NCBI GenBank assembly: GCA_033063855.1
Contig: CP093829.1
Span: forward strand, 14,787,537 to 14,851,536
DNA length: 64,000 nt
Direction: 5' to 3'
Source of the DNA: Smittia aterrima
Lineage: Eukaryota > Arthropoda > Insecta > Diptera > Chironomidae
The translations under genes were made by a program, and so were the position numbers. Numbering within the stretch: position 1 is the first letter of the stretch; every line of letters begins with the position of its first letter. Under the pieces are notes generated by a model, which did not search any database, had not been told where the DNA came from, and saw only the letters and a program-made list of their open reading frames with translations. Shown piece by piece: positions 12,901-27,316 of the stretch.

Positions 12901-15900
12901 ATTAGCTCATTAAACAATCAACGAATATTATTCGAAAAGTTTCTTTGGCGAGGAATTGAGAAAAAATGTTTTCATTTCCACGAAGAGAAATTCCTCGTTA
13001 CAAATTGACGCCGTCGAGCGATGAGAAATTTAATTAATTTTTCATGTTTTCCAGTATCAGCGAGATAAATAAAATTTTCTCAAACAAATAATGATGAACG
13101 AGGACATCGAACATCATCCACTTTGAACATGTGCTCTCGGTTGCAAGAGCGTGGCGATGAGAAAGTTTCGCTCTTTGCTCGGCAAACCTATAATGAGGAA
13201 ATCGAGGAAATGAAAAACTTCGTCTTCAGTCTTTCCCCAATTAGTCGCTTTTTCCATTTCCACCCCCGCACTCTGCACATCCGCACAGAACAACAAAACT
13301 TTCCGATATTATTTACTTTGTTTTATTGTTGTTATTGCCATCTCTTCCTCTCCATCCATTTTTTTTGAGCTCAATGCTGTTCACGAAACGTTCATTAGTC
13401 GTCATAGGGTGGGTTGAGTTTAGTTTTATTGCATTTGAAATATTGATTGGGTGTCCATTTCGTCTTTTGTCATGTATCTCCTCATCAATTGATGACACTG
13501 GCAATTGTGTTTGGCATTATTTTAATTTGAGTTCAACTTGGAGCGACAAAGTTTCGTCATCAGATGCCCTAAAGTGTCTCGTTGCTTGCTCATTATTGTC
13601 ATCCCCTTGTTGGATAGTTTTCGGGGTCGTTTGATGATTTCATCATTGAACTAACGAGCTCATTGAAATGAAAATACTTAACAGATTAAAATTGAGTCGA
13701 CTCGTAAGCTGTTCGTTGCAATAATTCCGTTGCTGATTTATTTTAATTTAATTAAATCACTGAAAATGACAATTTTTTTAAATGTGGCTGGGACTGACTG
13801 ACGCAAATTGAAACGAATTACGTCTCCATCCCCACAATTGCATTATCGCTTTCACGTTCGTCAAAAGTTAAAACTTTTCGTCTCATGTTTGACTTTAAAG
13901 CTCTTTCTCTCTCACTCAGATTTTCAAGGGGATTTATTAATTTTAATTTTGGGAAAGTCAAACAAACTTTTCATGAAAAATTTTCTAGCAAATATCGTTT
14001 GTTTGACGTTTGCATGTCCGGATGAAAATATTTTTGATGAAAAAAAATTCTATATCCATAAAATTATATCTTCTTCAATCTCAGAAGGAATTTCTCGTGA
14101 AAAATCTGTCAATTTCTAGACGAAACTTTCATCATAAACCGCTCAACGTCAACTTCAATCTTTATGACAGAACTTTTTGATTCTCATAAATATTCCATGG
14201 AAACGCGTTCTTTTCTCCTCCCTCTCGTGCTGCCATCGGGAAAAGAATCAGGTTAAGCATGGATTCGGAATGTATAATTAATTTTAGCAAATAAACCGTT
14301 TTTCATGCCAAATTAGTCATCTCATCGCCCCGAGAGTAATTTCATGTTTTACATTCAGTTAGCGAGAACAGTTTTCCCTAATTGCGATTCGCTCGATGAA
14401 ACATTGAAAAATTCCTCGAATTTTCGAAAGTTTCAATGTTAAATGTTTTCATCGTGAAACTTTTGACTCAAAATTGTTGGGAAACTTTTTTGGAAGGCTT
14501 TCGATCAGCCTTCGGTGAAATCAAAACCGCCACGAACTGAAACTTAATTTAAATGCCACTGATTGCATTTCCTCTCGTTTCGGCGGCCACAGAAATAAAT
14601 TTGCAATAATGCCATGCAAATTACGACATCGGATTACAGTTCCACGAACATTCTGCGATCATTTTACATTATTAATTTGATTTTTTTATGGTAGAAAGGA
14701 GAGTTGAGTTTTTTTTGGCTTTCATTTTGTAATTCATCAGCTTACAAACTGATTTAATAAACATGAAGTCGATGGGAATTCGTTTTACTCTCTTGTCATC
14801 CATGATGCGTCAGGAAAAAAACATATTCCGACTAATTAATTCTGTGATGTGGCATTTCAACATGAATGACGAATTTACTTTAAAAATATGCTCACGTCCG
14901 AGGCCAATTTATTTTGATTCAATTTTGATGAGGGAAGTTGCCGTAGGTGAAAACAAAACTAAATGGTTGCATTGTGTTCGAGTAGCAATCAGATTTGACA
15001 TTTGATGATTTGTGTGTGCTTTTGAATTCATTTTGCAATTTGAGAAGAAACTTTCATTTCGTAAATGTCAAGTTGGTTTATCATTTTGAGCATGTCGAGT
15101 TAACACAATACATGAAATATCATAATAATTATTTGTTATTAGACCTCATTTCCATGTTCCACCGGGAACCAAATATTTCTATGGCGTTCTGGCTTATTTC
15201 GCTGACCGACGCCCCTTTGAATTAAACAGTGTTTGTCATCGAATGAAGCGAGAAAATGTGAATGCATTGCGAAAATTATAAAGTTGATTAAGAGACTGTA
15301 ATAGCATTAAATTGTTCATGGCTCGCACAGCAAATTCGAAAAGTTAAAACGATTTTACTCAAAGCTTGACTACATTCCCTTGAATTTGTCTCTTGCAATC
15401 TGTTGAACTATTTATATGGAAAAGCTTTCAAAAGTTTAATGACAAAATGAGAGAAGTTGTCTGGAATCGTTCAGGAGCTTTTGATGCATCAATGAATAAA
15501 TTTCTTTCACTATGTAGAAAATTTTCCAAATGCAAATGCCTAAAACTAATGAAAATTTTATTTTGAAACTGAAATGTCAACAACTTTTGCTTAAACACAA
15601 AGAAGAAATTCGTTCAGATGAAGAGACTTTGAATCTCTCATGGTCGCAGACGAAATTTTTCCGATAAGAGAACAGAAAATTAGTTGCCAGAAGCGACCAG
15701 ACGACAGTCAACAAAAAAAGCTTTGGAAATTATTAACTTCTTTAATTGCATTCAGATTTAAACTCTTTCTCTCTAGTTGTTGCTTTTACTTGTGTACAAA
15801 AAGAAAAAGTTTTTTTACGAGACAGTTTTTCGTCATAAAAAATTTCAGCTTGAAAAAGATTAAGGCAAGTGTCGGGGATAGAAACAATCTCTGCAATTTG

Positions 15901-18900
15901 AAAGTTTTCCCTTTTTCCGTGTGCACAACTAATCAAGCTATAAAGATTAAAAACATTGGCGAAGGTACGGCGAGCGAGAAACGAGGAAATTTAATGTCCA
16001 TTTCATTGCCTTATTAAACTACACTTTACGTAATTACAATTCTCATTTTCCCGGGAGCTTCTTTCGTCTCATTTTAAGTGGTCGATGCTGTATAGCAATT
16101 TAGACAGAATGCTTTTAATGACAATGACGTGCAAAAATGAAATCACAAAAGATAAAACGGGAAGAAGTCGAATTAAGCTTCGAGAGAGCGAATGGGAGAT
16201 TAAAACACTTCTTATATTTTTTCGGGAAAGAAGAAGACGAAGTCAGCAGAAAAGAAATCGCTTCTGACTAATCCCTCACTCACGAAAAGACGAGCGGCTG
16301 TAAAAAGTGCGAGACTGAGTGAGTCATAAAGCTTGGGGATGTAAAGATGATTCAGTTTTGGAGGCGGCGACCTTAATCTCCAAGGATGAAAGGAAGAAAG
16401 GTGCGAAGCAAATTAAGCAAATAATATAAAACATTTTTATTGTCGCATCTTAACTATTGTCGAGGGGAGAACTATTCTCACAAGGGACGTTGATCAGACG
16501 GGTAAGGTTTAAGTAATGAATCCTTCGTCTTCTTACCTTCTTCAGGTTCATTAACGGACAAGACCAACAACCACAAGACTTCAAGAACGAGCGAAGATAA
16601 AAAAAATCCTTCATTAAAAAGCGAATATACAAACGTTAACTTACACTAAGAAGACTTTCCTTCTTTGAGGTTCAGTAAAAAAACATTTTCTTTTCCCTTC
16701 TTGCCAACTCCACCATCCTTTTAATTAAAATTTAAATCTCAACCCAAATAAAATTATAAATTTAACATGTTGCTCTTGCTGGTCTTGATTAAAGGTGGAA
16801 AGATGAAGAAGACAGCAATACTGCAAGTTGCCGACGACGACCTCTCCTTCCATTCCCGTAAATTATACCGCAACCTCTAAAGACGTTTTTTATGGTTTAT
16901 TGTGCAACAACAATTAGTTTCTTGTTGCCTTCTCCCACAATAGTTTCATTTTTATTGGCAAACATTACGCCGAAAGAGATATTGTGTCTCGTTCTCGACA
17001 TAAACTTTCAGCTAGCGAGAAGACAAAACTTCTTCTGTCTCAATCTCTTAAATCGCACCATAAAGATTAAATTTAGTGTCGCTTGGCTGTGGAGGGAAAT
17101 ATTTTTTTTTGTGCAGGGAAACGGCGAAGCTTTCTCATTGGATTGAAGATAAGTTTTCTTCCTTAATTGCTGAATGAGGTGGAGATGTGTTTGTTTGCCT
17201 TTCGCATCACAAACTCACGGTTAAGGGAACTTAATCAAAGCGACATTTTCCCTCTGTCGCTTAAAGATTCGAAAAGTCGGATAATAATGCTGAGACATGC
17301 GAGAGCTTGAAATGATTGCTTTAATGCGAGCTCAAGTGATTCAGGTTTCAAAGGGAACGAATGATGTTCGTTCATATCAAAAGCATCTCTCATGACGAAT
17401 TCATTTTTCATAATTAGGGGAGCATAATTTTATTTCTCTTCTCCTTGCTTCATGTTTCACAAATATCATCGCTTCAATGAACTCCGCATGCGTTTGCCTC
17501 TTCACTCGACTCTCCCCGCACGCTTCCAAGCAAGGACGGAAAACGAAGAATTTATGTGTTTCAAGGCAGAAAGGCAAGAAAGGTATTTGTTTTTCCCTTT
17601 CTTGAATCTTGAAGACGAAGCCGGATAAAAGAAGAAAACGAGTCAAAAAAGCAGCAAAGTTACTCCATCAAATAATTATACGAAACATAAATGTTTTTCA
17701 CCGAGAGGAAAAATGATGTGAAATTACCATTTTCATTGATCGTACTTGTTTTGATTCAAAACAAAAAGCCTTTTTCTGTTCTTCTGGGCCACGATGTGGA
17801 AATTATTCCAATGGAAAGTAGAGTGAGAGAGAATTGTTTTCCTCCAAGAACAGAAAGATTCTAATTTATTCTTTTCGTTCCGGGGGCCATGCAAGATATG
17901 TTCGCTCGCAACAAAACAATATCGAGTTTCTGACTCTATACACAAATGATATGGAGATGCTGCTCATTCTCCTAACTCCGCTGCTTTAATGATTGATGCC
18001 TTTCCGCATATGAAAATATTTGAGTTCGGGGTGAGAGAGAAAAAAATCGAAAAGATTGATTCGAGCTTGTCAAAATCTCGCTTTCATTTCGCACAACCTG
18101 CTGCAGATAACTCAATCAATTTCTAACCTTTAATTACCTTTTCCATCCCACGGATTTAAAACGCCATCGCAAGGCAATCGAATCAGCCGTGCGGTGAAGA
18201 CTCAGTTCGACGCTGCTTTGTGCACTGCGGTGTGAAATGCGATAAGACGAAAGAACAAAAAATCGAACACATTTCTAATCAAATCAAATTTCAATAAATA
18301 ATAATTTATTTTTGAAGGGAAGTGAGTTTGGAGTGGAAAAGGTTATAGCAGAGCTTCTCGATCTTTATGTAAATTTAAGAATATTTCATGCAGCTCACAG
18401 AATAAAAATGAAGAACCTCTGACTTAGATCAACCTGCACGAGCTTCGCAATGGCGAGAGCTGTAAATCCATGTTCCCTCGAAAAAAAAAATCTGTTTTCC
18501 CTTTTTTTCTATAAATCCGTTTTTGTTCTGCTGAACCTTTTATGCGATTTTTTTTGCCATGGAGCATCAAAAAAAAAGGATTGAGTGGAGGGAAATGCTG
18601 TTACCTAAACACAATATGGAACTTGTTGAATTCAAAGCGAGAGGGAAAAAAGCGAATAATTTCAGGAACTCTCTTCGCTCTCATCGTGAAAAGGGTTACA
18701 ACTTCCGGGTTAAAGCTGGAAGGGTTCCGTTGATTCAGATTAGTTGCAACACTTTTTTACTCTCTCCTCGTCTTCAAACTGTTGCCAACCAACTGTTGAT
18801 AGTAAATAATCCTGAAACGGTTGAGGAGATGGAGAGAATTAAAGCGAACCCCCAAAGCGTGACAAACGAGACTTTTAATCGTAGCTGATAACTCGAGGGA

Positions 18901-19999
18901 AATCACGTAGGAGAGGAGTCTGCAGTGTAGAGTCTTAAATCAGGAGCGTTGTTCAAACAATAAACAACTAAATCTAGACGATAAGTGATATTGATGTCCA
19001 TATATTAGTGGATTAGCGGATTTCTCTCTGATCTGACTAATTTTAATTCATTTTTTGCATGTTGAGTGCATGATTCTATCAGTCGCGAGGTGCGCTAAAA
19101 ATATTTAAATTTCATTACTACCTAGAAGCGCAACATGAATAAAGCAGCAGCTCTCAATTTGCCGCTTTCGATAACAAAAAAAAAAACCTTCGCCACCGAC
19201 AGTGTGGAAGCAAAAAAAGTGCAAAAAGCTTTTCATTTGGTTTAAAAAAAGGCTTTTGTGTCTCGTTGAAAAATGCTTGAAACTCACGGAAGCGACGAGG
19301 TTGGTTCAATGGAAGGGGAGCGAGAGGTGTTATTTGTCAATTGAATTTATTCTTTTGTTCCATTCCACCGTTGAAATCGATAGCGACGCTGTGCGCTTCA
19401 TAGTTCTCACCCAATCGGGTGAAAGAGCAATGGGAAATATTGTGTCGCATCGGGAAATCGTAAATAATACCCGAAATCAAATAAATATCACGGACGAAAA
19501 TATTTATTCTGACAATTATTTTTTCATCGTCAAGTTTTTAGACGAAACTTTTCGTTTTCGTTATTTGCTCACGAATGGAATTCAATCGCTTTACGTTTCC
19601 CGGTTCGAGAAGGAAAAAAGGAAAAATCTTTTTTCTGTATTGATGCGAGAGACGTTGCAATGTGATTCTTGTGCAAATAGCGAGAGATAGTACGGAAAAC
19701 ATCAATAATCTTCACGGGATAGCAACGGAGGGAAGACTGCAAAGTTTTTTTTATTCTTATTGAAAGGTGCAAGCGAGAAGAAATAAATAAAACAAATACT
19801 TTATAGAGCGACTACTGGAATTTCTTGTTTCTCTTAACCGCATTCTATTGTCTTGTTAGTTTCCCTCGCCTCTCTAGCCACCATCGGGGACTTAAGCTTC
19901 AATGGGGATTTATCGGCATTTAACATAAAGTTTCAACTTTCTATGCGAACACAATTTTCACATTAAATCTGTCGACGCTTTGGTGGACGGAGTCAAAAT
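10000..19999. other. Gene-free region, middle part
   Basis: Same composition as the flanks. A 14-bp perfect palindrome (TCATCAATTGATGA) lies at 13482-13495. The longest frame, 162 codons at 19202-19690, begins at ATG but is lysine/phenylalanine-rich low-complexity sequence with no domain. No RNA gene or mobile element was recognised. Confidence 0.65.
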
Positions 20000-22900
20000 A
20001 TTGCCACAGCATCGACTCCCATCGCCCTCTTATAGCTTTATGAGCCAAAAATGCATTAAAAATACAACAATATGACGTGGCATTGGGCGAGGAGGGAAAA
20101 ATCAAACAGGGCGACAACACGCTTGAACCTTTAAGAGCTCTGTTAATGCCATTAAAGCGAGAGAATTTCGCTTCATAGCAGAGTGGCGTCGACAAATGCT
20201 CATGCAGACACAGAGCAAACGAAAGCTCATAAAAAATAAATCTCGCATAAAAAGCGGCATCACTTATGAATGGTCGTCAGCCAAGTGGAAGCATTAAATT
20301 TGAAAGCGCTTAAAATTTTCAGAAAAGTGAGATTTTATATATTTTAATATGTCGTCGTCGTTGTCATATCGCCAACGATTTCTCATCTCACGGACTCACA
20401 TAGTCAATGGAAAATTCACCGTTGCTTCACTCAGGCTGAAAATATAATCCACGTAATGTACATTAACTTTTCATTTCCTCCTCTTCGCTTCGCACTGGGT
20501 GAAAAAGAAACTAATTCATCCGGAAGTTTGATGATGTTGGGCGAAGGAACGAATTGTCTGACGCATCGCTTCTCGACTTTTCGGTGAACGATGGAGAGGC
20601 ATTAAATATTAAATAAGGCTGATTACGTGTGTCGTTACACGGACTGGTAAGCTCATGCACACAGAGATTTACACGAGGCTTAACGTGTTGAAGCAATCGC
20701 GAGTGAGCTTTGAGCTTCACAATTTTCAAGAGTATCTAACACGAAAGAAATTTTCAGAGTAGCTAATTAAATTTCTGCTGGCAATTAAAGCGACGCATGC
20801 AAGCTTAAGATCAAAGCTTTTTTTATCTGCACAGCCAAGCATAATTACCGAGACTTTTTGTACAATTTTGTTTCACATAAAATGTCAGCGAAATCTCGAT
20901 TTACATTTGTTAAATTTAATCCTCGGTCGCTTCAACTGCAAGATCGCTCAGACAAAGCATCGCCAATAACAAAGAATGAACCAATGGCTTTTATTGAGAA
21001 CTGTTGCACAATGCCAGGGAGAAAGAGATTTACGCCATATACAGACGATTTCACTAAAGCAAATGAACAACGGCTAAAAATGGTAACAGTTAAGTCTTTA
21101 ACTGAACATGAAAATCCATTCAGTGCTCTGTTCGCTCGCAGCTGGAGCAGTTAAAAAGCTTTTTACATTTGTAAATGAATGTCATTCTTCGGGTGATTGC
21201 CATCTGAGCAAATCTGAGTCGTTCTTTTGTGTAAAAGTCAACGGATAAAAGAAGAATGAAACGATAGCGAGAAATTGGAAGCGGTTGACCTGCTTTGATA
21301 TTCCATTTGAGTTGTTCTGCAGTTTCCTGGTTCAAGAATTCAAGGCTCAGTTTCTGTCATCTCGCATAAAGTGTTTCTGACATTTATCACCAGAGTAAGC
21401 CGGCAGCTGCTAGCGAGTGAGTGAGAGAGAAAAATACCTTTTACTCTACCGCAAATTATTTCAATTCAATTAAGCGTATAATGAGTGAGAACGCTTGAAG
21501 CAAACGAACAAAAGTGAGAGAGAGGAAAAAACTAATTAAATAAATTTATAAATAAATCCTCGAATATGCTGAAAAACTTCTCATTTCGTTCGAGAGCGAG
21601 CCAGAGGGAAACGAAGGTGCATGCGCCTTGAAATGTAATTTATTTGAATTGCATGCCAAGCCGCATATTAATTAATGAAATTATAAACACTGTTTCTTCT
21701 TTTTAATGCTTTTGTTATGAAAGTTTTGTGCAATTTCCTTCCCTCTCAAAGCTAAAACATCCAATAATTTATGACGAAAACGAACACGAGAGGGAAAAAA
21801 CGCTCTGGAATGCTGTGAAGCTATAAATTTGCATGCAAATTGTTGCGCGATTGTGTGAGATTAGATTCAGCTCGAACGTCTTCGGACCAAACTGCAATTT
21901 TGCAGAGAGAATTGGATTCACAAGCACATAACTTAAAGACTTGAGATGGAAGATAATGGCTCGAAAGTTGACTGTGGAATGTTTCTCTTGTTTTTCATTT
22001 AATATTCCGATAGCATTTGTGCTCGAGATATTTGAGCTCGAGACGTAGAACAAAAATCTCAAAAGGATTTTTTTTCTTCCTTTTTTGGTTTTTACGTTGT
22101 CCAGTGAGGATTTCTTTGAAGTCCGAATCGGAAGCAAAAGAAACATTCATAAACAATAAATTTGTCGAGATATTAAATTGGATAAATATTTTATGGAGCG
22201 GACCCGACCCCTAAACATTCTTCAGTTCATTTCGAGCACTAAATTCAAGTACGATTTCCTTTGGAATGCTCCGCTCTCAATTTAGCTTTGCTCGGCATCT
22301 TCATCCGATGACAATAATAACAACAACAATTTAATAATGGCAGTCCCATTGTTCATCCTTAAACGGCAACATCAACGGAAAGAATGACAAAAATTTAATT
22401 TCGCATGAAAAACTGTAATAAAACGGAAGTAAATTGACGACTTTGGAGTCGAGACACTAGTGAAGGAAGAAAAAAAATTCTCCAACTTTAAAACATCAGA
22501 GATCTCCATCAAATTAAGAAGCCGGAAAAGCATGCGGAAAACTTGTTCGTTTAAAAGTCATAATGAAATTCGATAAATGTAAAAACATCAAATTAACTTA
22601 TGACTCGAGTTTGAGAAACTTTCTTGCTCTAAAGAAGCTCGGAAGAATTCACTTGAATTCCGGAAAAACACTTCATTCTCCGCCAGCTGTTAATATTTTC
22701 GCTTTAATTGAATTTGCTCTGTAATTTCGCAAAACTTCTTGAAAAGAAATCAACAAAGAACTTCTTAAAGTTCCGTAATTTTCCCGGGAAAACTCACTAG
22801 TTAACTGAAAATAAAGCAAAAACAAAAGGAAGGAAAGTTAATAATGGCTTTGAATTAAGTACAAACTTTCCGTTCGTTGTTCTTCTCTTCACCACGGTAG

Positions 22901-25900
22901 AAGCAAACCTTCGCGTCTAACAAATTAATCAAGAATGTTATTAAGGCATGTTATAATTCATTCCATTTTTCCGAGCTTATCTATGGCATTTTTGCAATCC
23001 ATTAATCATTTTCTATGCTTACATATGATGGCGCGTCGCAAGGCCGCTCGATTCGAACGTTTGCATGCTCCGTTCAGTTGCAATAAAAGCGAAGTTTTCT
23101 GAAGAATTATTTCCGACCCATTCCATCGTGTCAGTTCGCAGACACAAAGGAAACACAAACAAGAACCTTTGAGGTGGAAAAGAGGAAGCACTCCTTCTCT
23201 CTATCTCACTTTCTTTCGCCTTCATCTCGTTCATAATTGGACAAGTAGAGATGAGCAATTGCAAGGCGAGAAAAGTTGCTGTTCAGATGAGCTGTCTAAG
23301 CTAATTTTCATCATTAATTGATTATATTCTTTCGTCTGACGTTCAAGTTAATAAGCGTTGAGAGAATTACGGAATTTTGTTGAAAGAATCGCATAAGCGG
23401 ATTAAAAATTTCCCGTTCATCGAATGGTTGCAAGTTCAGAACATAAATGTGTTGTAATAAAATCCTCATAAAAATATTTATGAAAATCTCATCGAAAGGC
23501 GAAAGGAAAAATTCTTTTCCAATTCAATAAAGCAAAATGTTGCCATCGATTTTTTTTTTCTTCGCTGCTTTGCTGATAACAAATTGATACACATTGAGTG
23601 AAAAAAAGAAAAACATTCGCTGGAAAATCGGTGATGCGCCCTGGGAAAAGGGAGATTTTGCTTTTCGCCAACTCTGTGTTCAAGCATACGTCACGTTACC
23701 ATGCACCGATGAGGAAATTATCGAGATTTTCTCGCTTCCTTTGTCAAAACTTTTCTTGTAGAAAAATAAATAAAAAAATAAAACATTTTCTTCCTAAAGT
23801 GAAAAGTTCTCTAAAAAAAACCTTTTCTCGAGAGGGAGTGAGAGTGTTTCATTTCATTGACAATCCCAAGATTTCATAAAATTTTAACAATTCTCAGGAA
23901 TGAAGCTCTGAGAGAGAAAGAGAAGCAAAATGTGATACTTCAAAAAGAAAAACATCTTTAGATTCGCTATGGTTAATGTTACTTTTTCTCGTCTCACCTT
24001 AGCAACTCCCTCAACTGTTGCTTCTAAAAAAAAGGAAAAATAAACAAAATATTGTTTTTCTCGATGCTTTTCAAGATGAAACTGAATCGCCAGTGTTGAG
24101 TTTAAGGTAGAAAGCCAGAAAATCTCTGCAATTAAGTTTCTCGAATGATGAAACTTACAAACTCATCTTGTGAATCTTCGCAAATCTACCAAGTGGAAAA
24201 GGAATTCGAAACGTTGCATCGCGATACTGGAATTGGATACAAATATTTCGATTCTCAAATCATATCGTCTTTCATCAAGTTGCGATCTTCGTCCGGATTT
24301 CGAGAGACTTCATTTTTCAATCCAGTGAAGAAATTGCAGAACTTTATTAAAAGTTTTCCTCGACGAGTTTAATTTTCTTCTTTTCTCGTCTTTCAGATGA
24401 TTTCGAAGAGAAAGAGAGTTCAAGAGACTTGATGATTGCTGATGTGTCCATTGAAGTGGAAAGTTGAGAGGAGCCTTTCGACAGAACGATTTAAAAACTC
24501 TGCTGGCCACGTGCATTCTTGGGTTATTAACACACATTTGAAATACATTGTTATTGCTTGAGAATACACGTAGTTGACAATGTTTTCCAACTTTAAACTC
24601 ATCAACGTTCAGAAGGCAATGAAATCGACGACAAATGTGAATTCAAAGGAAGACTATCAAGTTGTGAAGTGAATTGACGTTAATTTTGATGGGCAAACTT
24701 CTGGTGAGTTTTTAATCGAAGGTTGAAGCACGAGAGAGGTAAGTTAATTTCCCTTGAGACTGATTTCCTCATCAAGCTTTGATTATTTTCACATTTACGA
24801 GAATTTCGTTGAACACAAATTTCAAAGTTTACTTTAATGGACTTTACTCGTTTAATTTTATGTGAACAGAGACTCGTGAGTGTAAAGTTACCAAAGAGAA
24901 CGCAATGAAGTGAGCTTAAGGTTGATTAAGTGAAAATTCTGTTGTGGTAAGCTCTCTCGATCATTGATTTTCCTCTCAACTTAATTCTGGCCATTCGCAT
25001 ACAAAACTTGTCAATTCGTCAATTCTAATGAAACATTCGAAGGATTAGAAATAGCAAAATTCTTCTGTTCGTAGCCGAGCGACTGGAGAAACCACAGAAA
25101 ATCAATCTTAAACGCAGTCCCCGTCGTCTCTATTTTCACACAAAACTTTCTCTCGCATGCAAAACCTCAAAAAGTCGAGAGTTTTGACTCATTGGATTCG
25201 ATTCGAGTAAATCGATTGAAGCTGTGCGAGAAATGATTTGAGTCTTCTGCATCATTAATTGAATTTACCGGAGTAATCGACTGAAATTTAACACTCCATT
25301 ACGCCAGCTCTCTCTCTCGCCTCTGCTCGGACAACTTCGACTTTTCATTTGAAAATCCCCTTTTCGAACTCTCGTTGTTTATGACCTTCGTGCAGGCACA
25401 ACGATTGCACAAAGAGCGAGCGATATCTTCAATAACGGGCTCAAGCACGTACGGTATGGTAAATTTTCAATTCTCTGATTCCTCTTCGAGCAACACAAAC
25501 AGCGAACGACGTGGAAAATCACGAAGCTTTTTGTCGAAGGCTTTGAATCGAAGAGTGAGTGTGAGAGAGAAAGAAATTAATGAACATTTTTTGTTTTGTT
25601 TATTTTTATTCGCTCCGTTCCATGGCAAATTCATCAGATGGGATTTATCAGCTTCGCAAAGGCTATGAGGATGGACACAAAGAGAAGGGGAGATCGAAGC
25701 GAAAGGATTTTTGTCGAGTGATATTAATGTCGGAATAGCTTTTAAGCCCGCCAGCACAATGATGTCGACGCTCATCAGTAACAAGTCGAACAAAATGTGA
25801 CGAAATGATTCTCTTTGGACAAGAAAATGTAAACTTTTCACTTTGTACCTTAATAAATTTCAATTTCAAAAAGGAAATGAGAGATCAGAAGCAACAGAAT

Positions 25901-26618
25901 AAAGCGAAGAACATCTCCCATCTCCTTCACATTCGAATTGACTTCACGATTCAATCGCCACGAGGAGGAGATATCGAAAAACATTCGAGAGCAAGACCAA
26001 CCACAAAAGCTGAATCGAATCTGAAATGTAACACAAATTGATTCGATTAATTAAGAGTGCTCCGGTCGAGAGGAGAGTGTGAGAAATTAAAAGTTATCGT
26101 TCTTTTACCGCTCGATGAGACATTCCTGGGATGGAAGTTTTCCGGTCGATGAATGGGATAGGAGCTTAGACGATGTGATTTTAATCTACAGCCGCAAATA
26201 AAAGATTGAAATTTATTTAATTGTCGAAAAGATGTTTCTTAATTTGTCGCCTTTTTGTCTTCCAGTCGCTTCGAGGCAAGTAAACGTGATGGTTTTGCTA
26301 GCTTCCAATCTGTTGTCGCTCTCTTAATCGTTTGAAAATTAAATTTTAATGGTTTTCCTTTCTTCGTTCCTCTGCTTTTTCGTGAATCTTTATTTTTCTC
26401 TTTCTTCGTGCGCGTCGACATTTTTTTTCAATGAAAACTTTTGAGCTTAAAAAGGGAAAAGTTTTTTTCATCACCCCGGATGTTGCTTTGATTGGGCACG
26501 CCTTGGAGAGCGAGGAAAATGTTTGAATAACTTTCTGGAAGATTTTTTAATCTTTTATGTCATTTTAAATGATTAATCCCTCTCCACTCTTTGAAAGTTC
26601 GATATAAAAAATATTATT

Positions 26619-26632
26619 AGATCGATCGATCT
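26619..26632. repeat. 14-bp perfect palindrome
   Basis: AGATCGATCGATCT equals its own reverse complement. Function unknown; the ATCGAT core resembles DREF/BEAF-type sites. Confidence 0.8.
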
Positions 26633-27300
26633 TATCTTCGAGTCAATTTTTGATTTCCATCATCACATTCAGACGCCTCAGAGCTAACAGGTGATGGTGC
26701 GGTTAAAACTTTTCCTTAATAGCAAAACCCGATGATAAAAATCATGAAAAAGCTTTTTTCCCTCGGCAAACTAGGCCATTAAAGCCAATTGCTTCCTTTC
26801 CTTCTTCGTTTTCATCCGGAACTTGATTGTGGTGAACTGGTCAATCTTTTGTTTTGCCCCACACATGTACTGCTTCTCGTTATGAGCTCAATGGTCGATG
26901 GAAGGAGAAAAAAATGCGGGAAATTTATCAATTTGTGTTCTTGGGGCAAGGCACGCACACCCAAGCCAGCCTGCAATGACTTTAAACTTCCTAATCGCAA
27001 TAATCGGAAGAAAAAAATGAATTTCCAGGCCATTTAGTTAGCTCTTTGTCGGAAGCGGTTTTGATGATGAAAACGGGGTCAGAAATCGATTGAGATGGCA
27101 AGAGCCGGAAGGAAGCAAAGCCCAGGCAACATGCACATCATCTAACGTGCACACGATTGGAAAGATTGAACGAGATTTTCTGCTTCTGTTTTCTCGTTTG
27201 CCATTAAAAAGCAGAAATATCATAAATTAATTTGATCTTTTGTGCCGCTTCTTGCTTTTTTCTCCCCATCATCTTCAATATGCTTTTAAAAATTGTCTAA

Positions 27301-27316
27301 TGATGCTCGAGCATCA
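27301..27316. repeat. 16-bp perfect palindrome with a nearby half copy
   Basis: TGATGCTCGAGCATCA equals its own reverse complement. The nine bases GATGCTCGA recur at 27350-27358. This could be a paired binding site for a dimeric regulator. Confidence 0.75.

Noticed and set aside
18559..18888. 109-codon frame beginning with ATG
   Set aside because: Charged low-complexity start, no family resemblance and no promoter or poly(A) context that singles it out.
19595..19620. GGTTCGAG B-box-like match
   Set aside because: No cloverleaf could be drawn around it; chance match.
19202..19690. 162-codon plus-strand reading frame
   Set aside because: Longest frame in the empty flank, but Lys/Phe-rich, no domain, no signal peptide and no recognisable splicing context. 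Likely chance in AT-rich DNA.
20858..21154. 98-codon frame with fairly protein-like composition
   Set aside because: No recognisable motif and no supporting splice sites. Kept out for lack of evidence.
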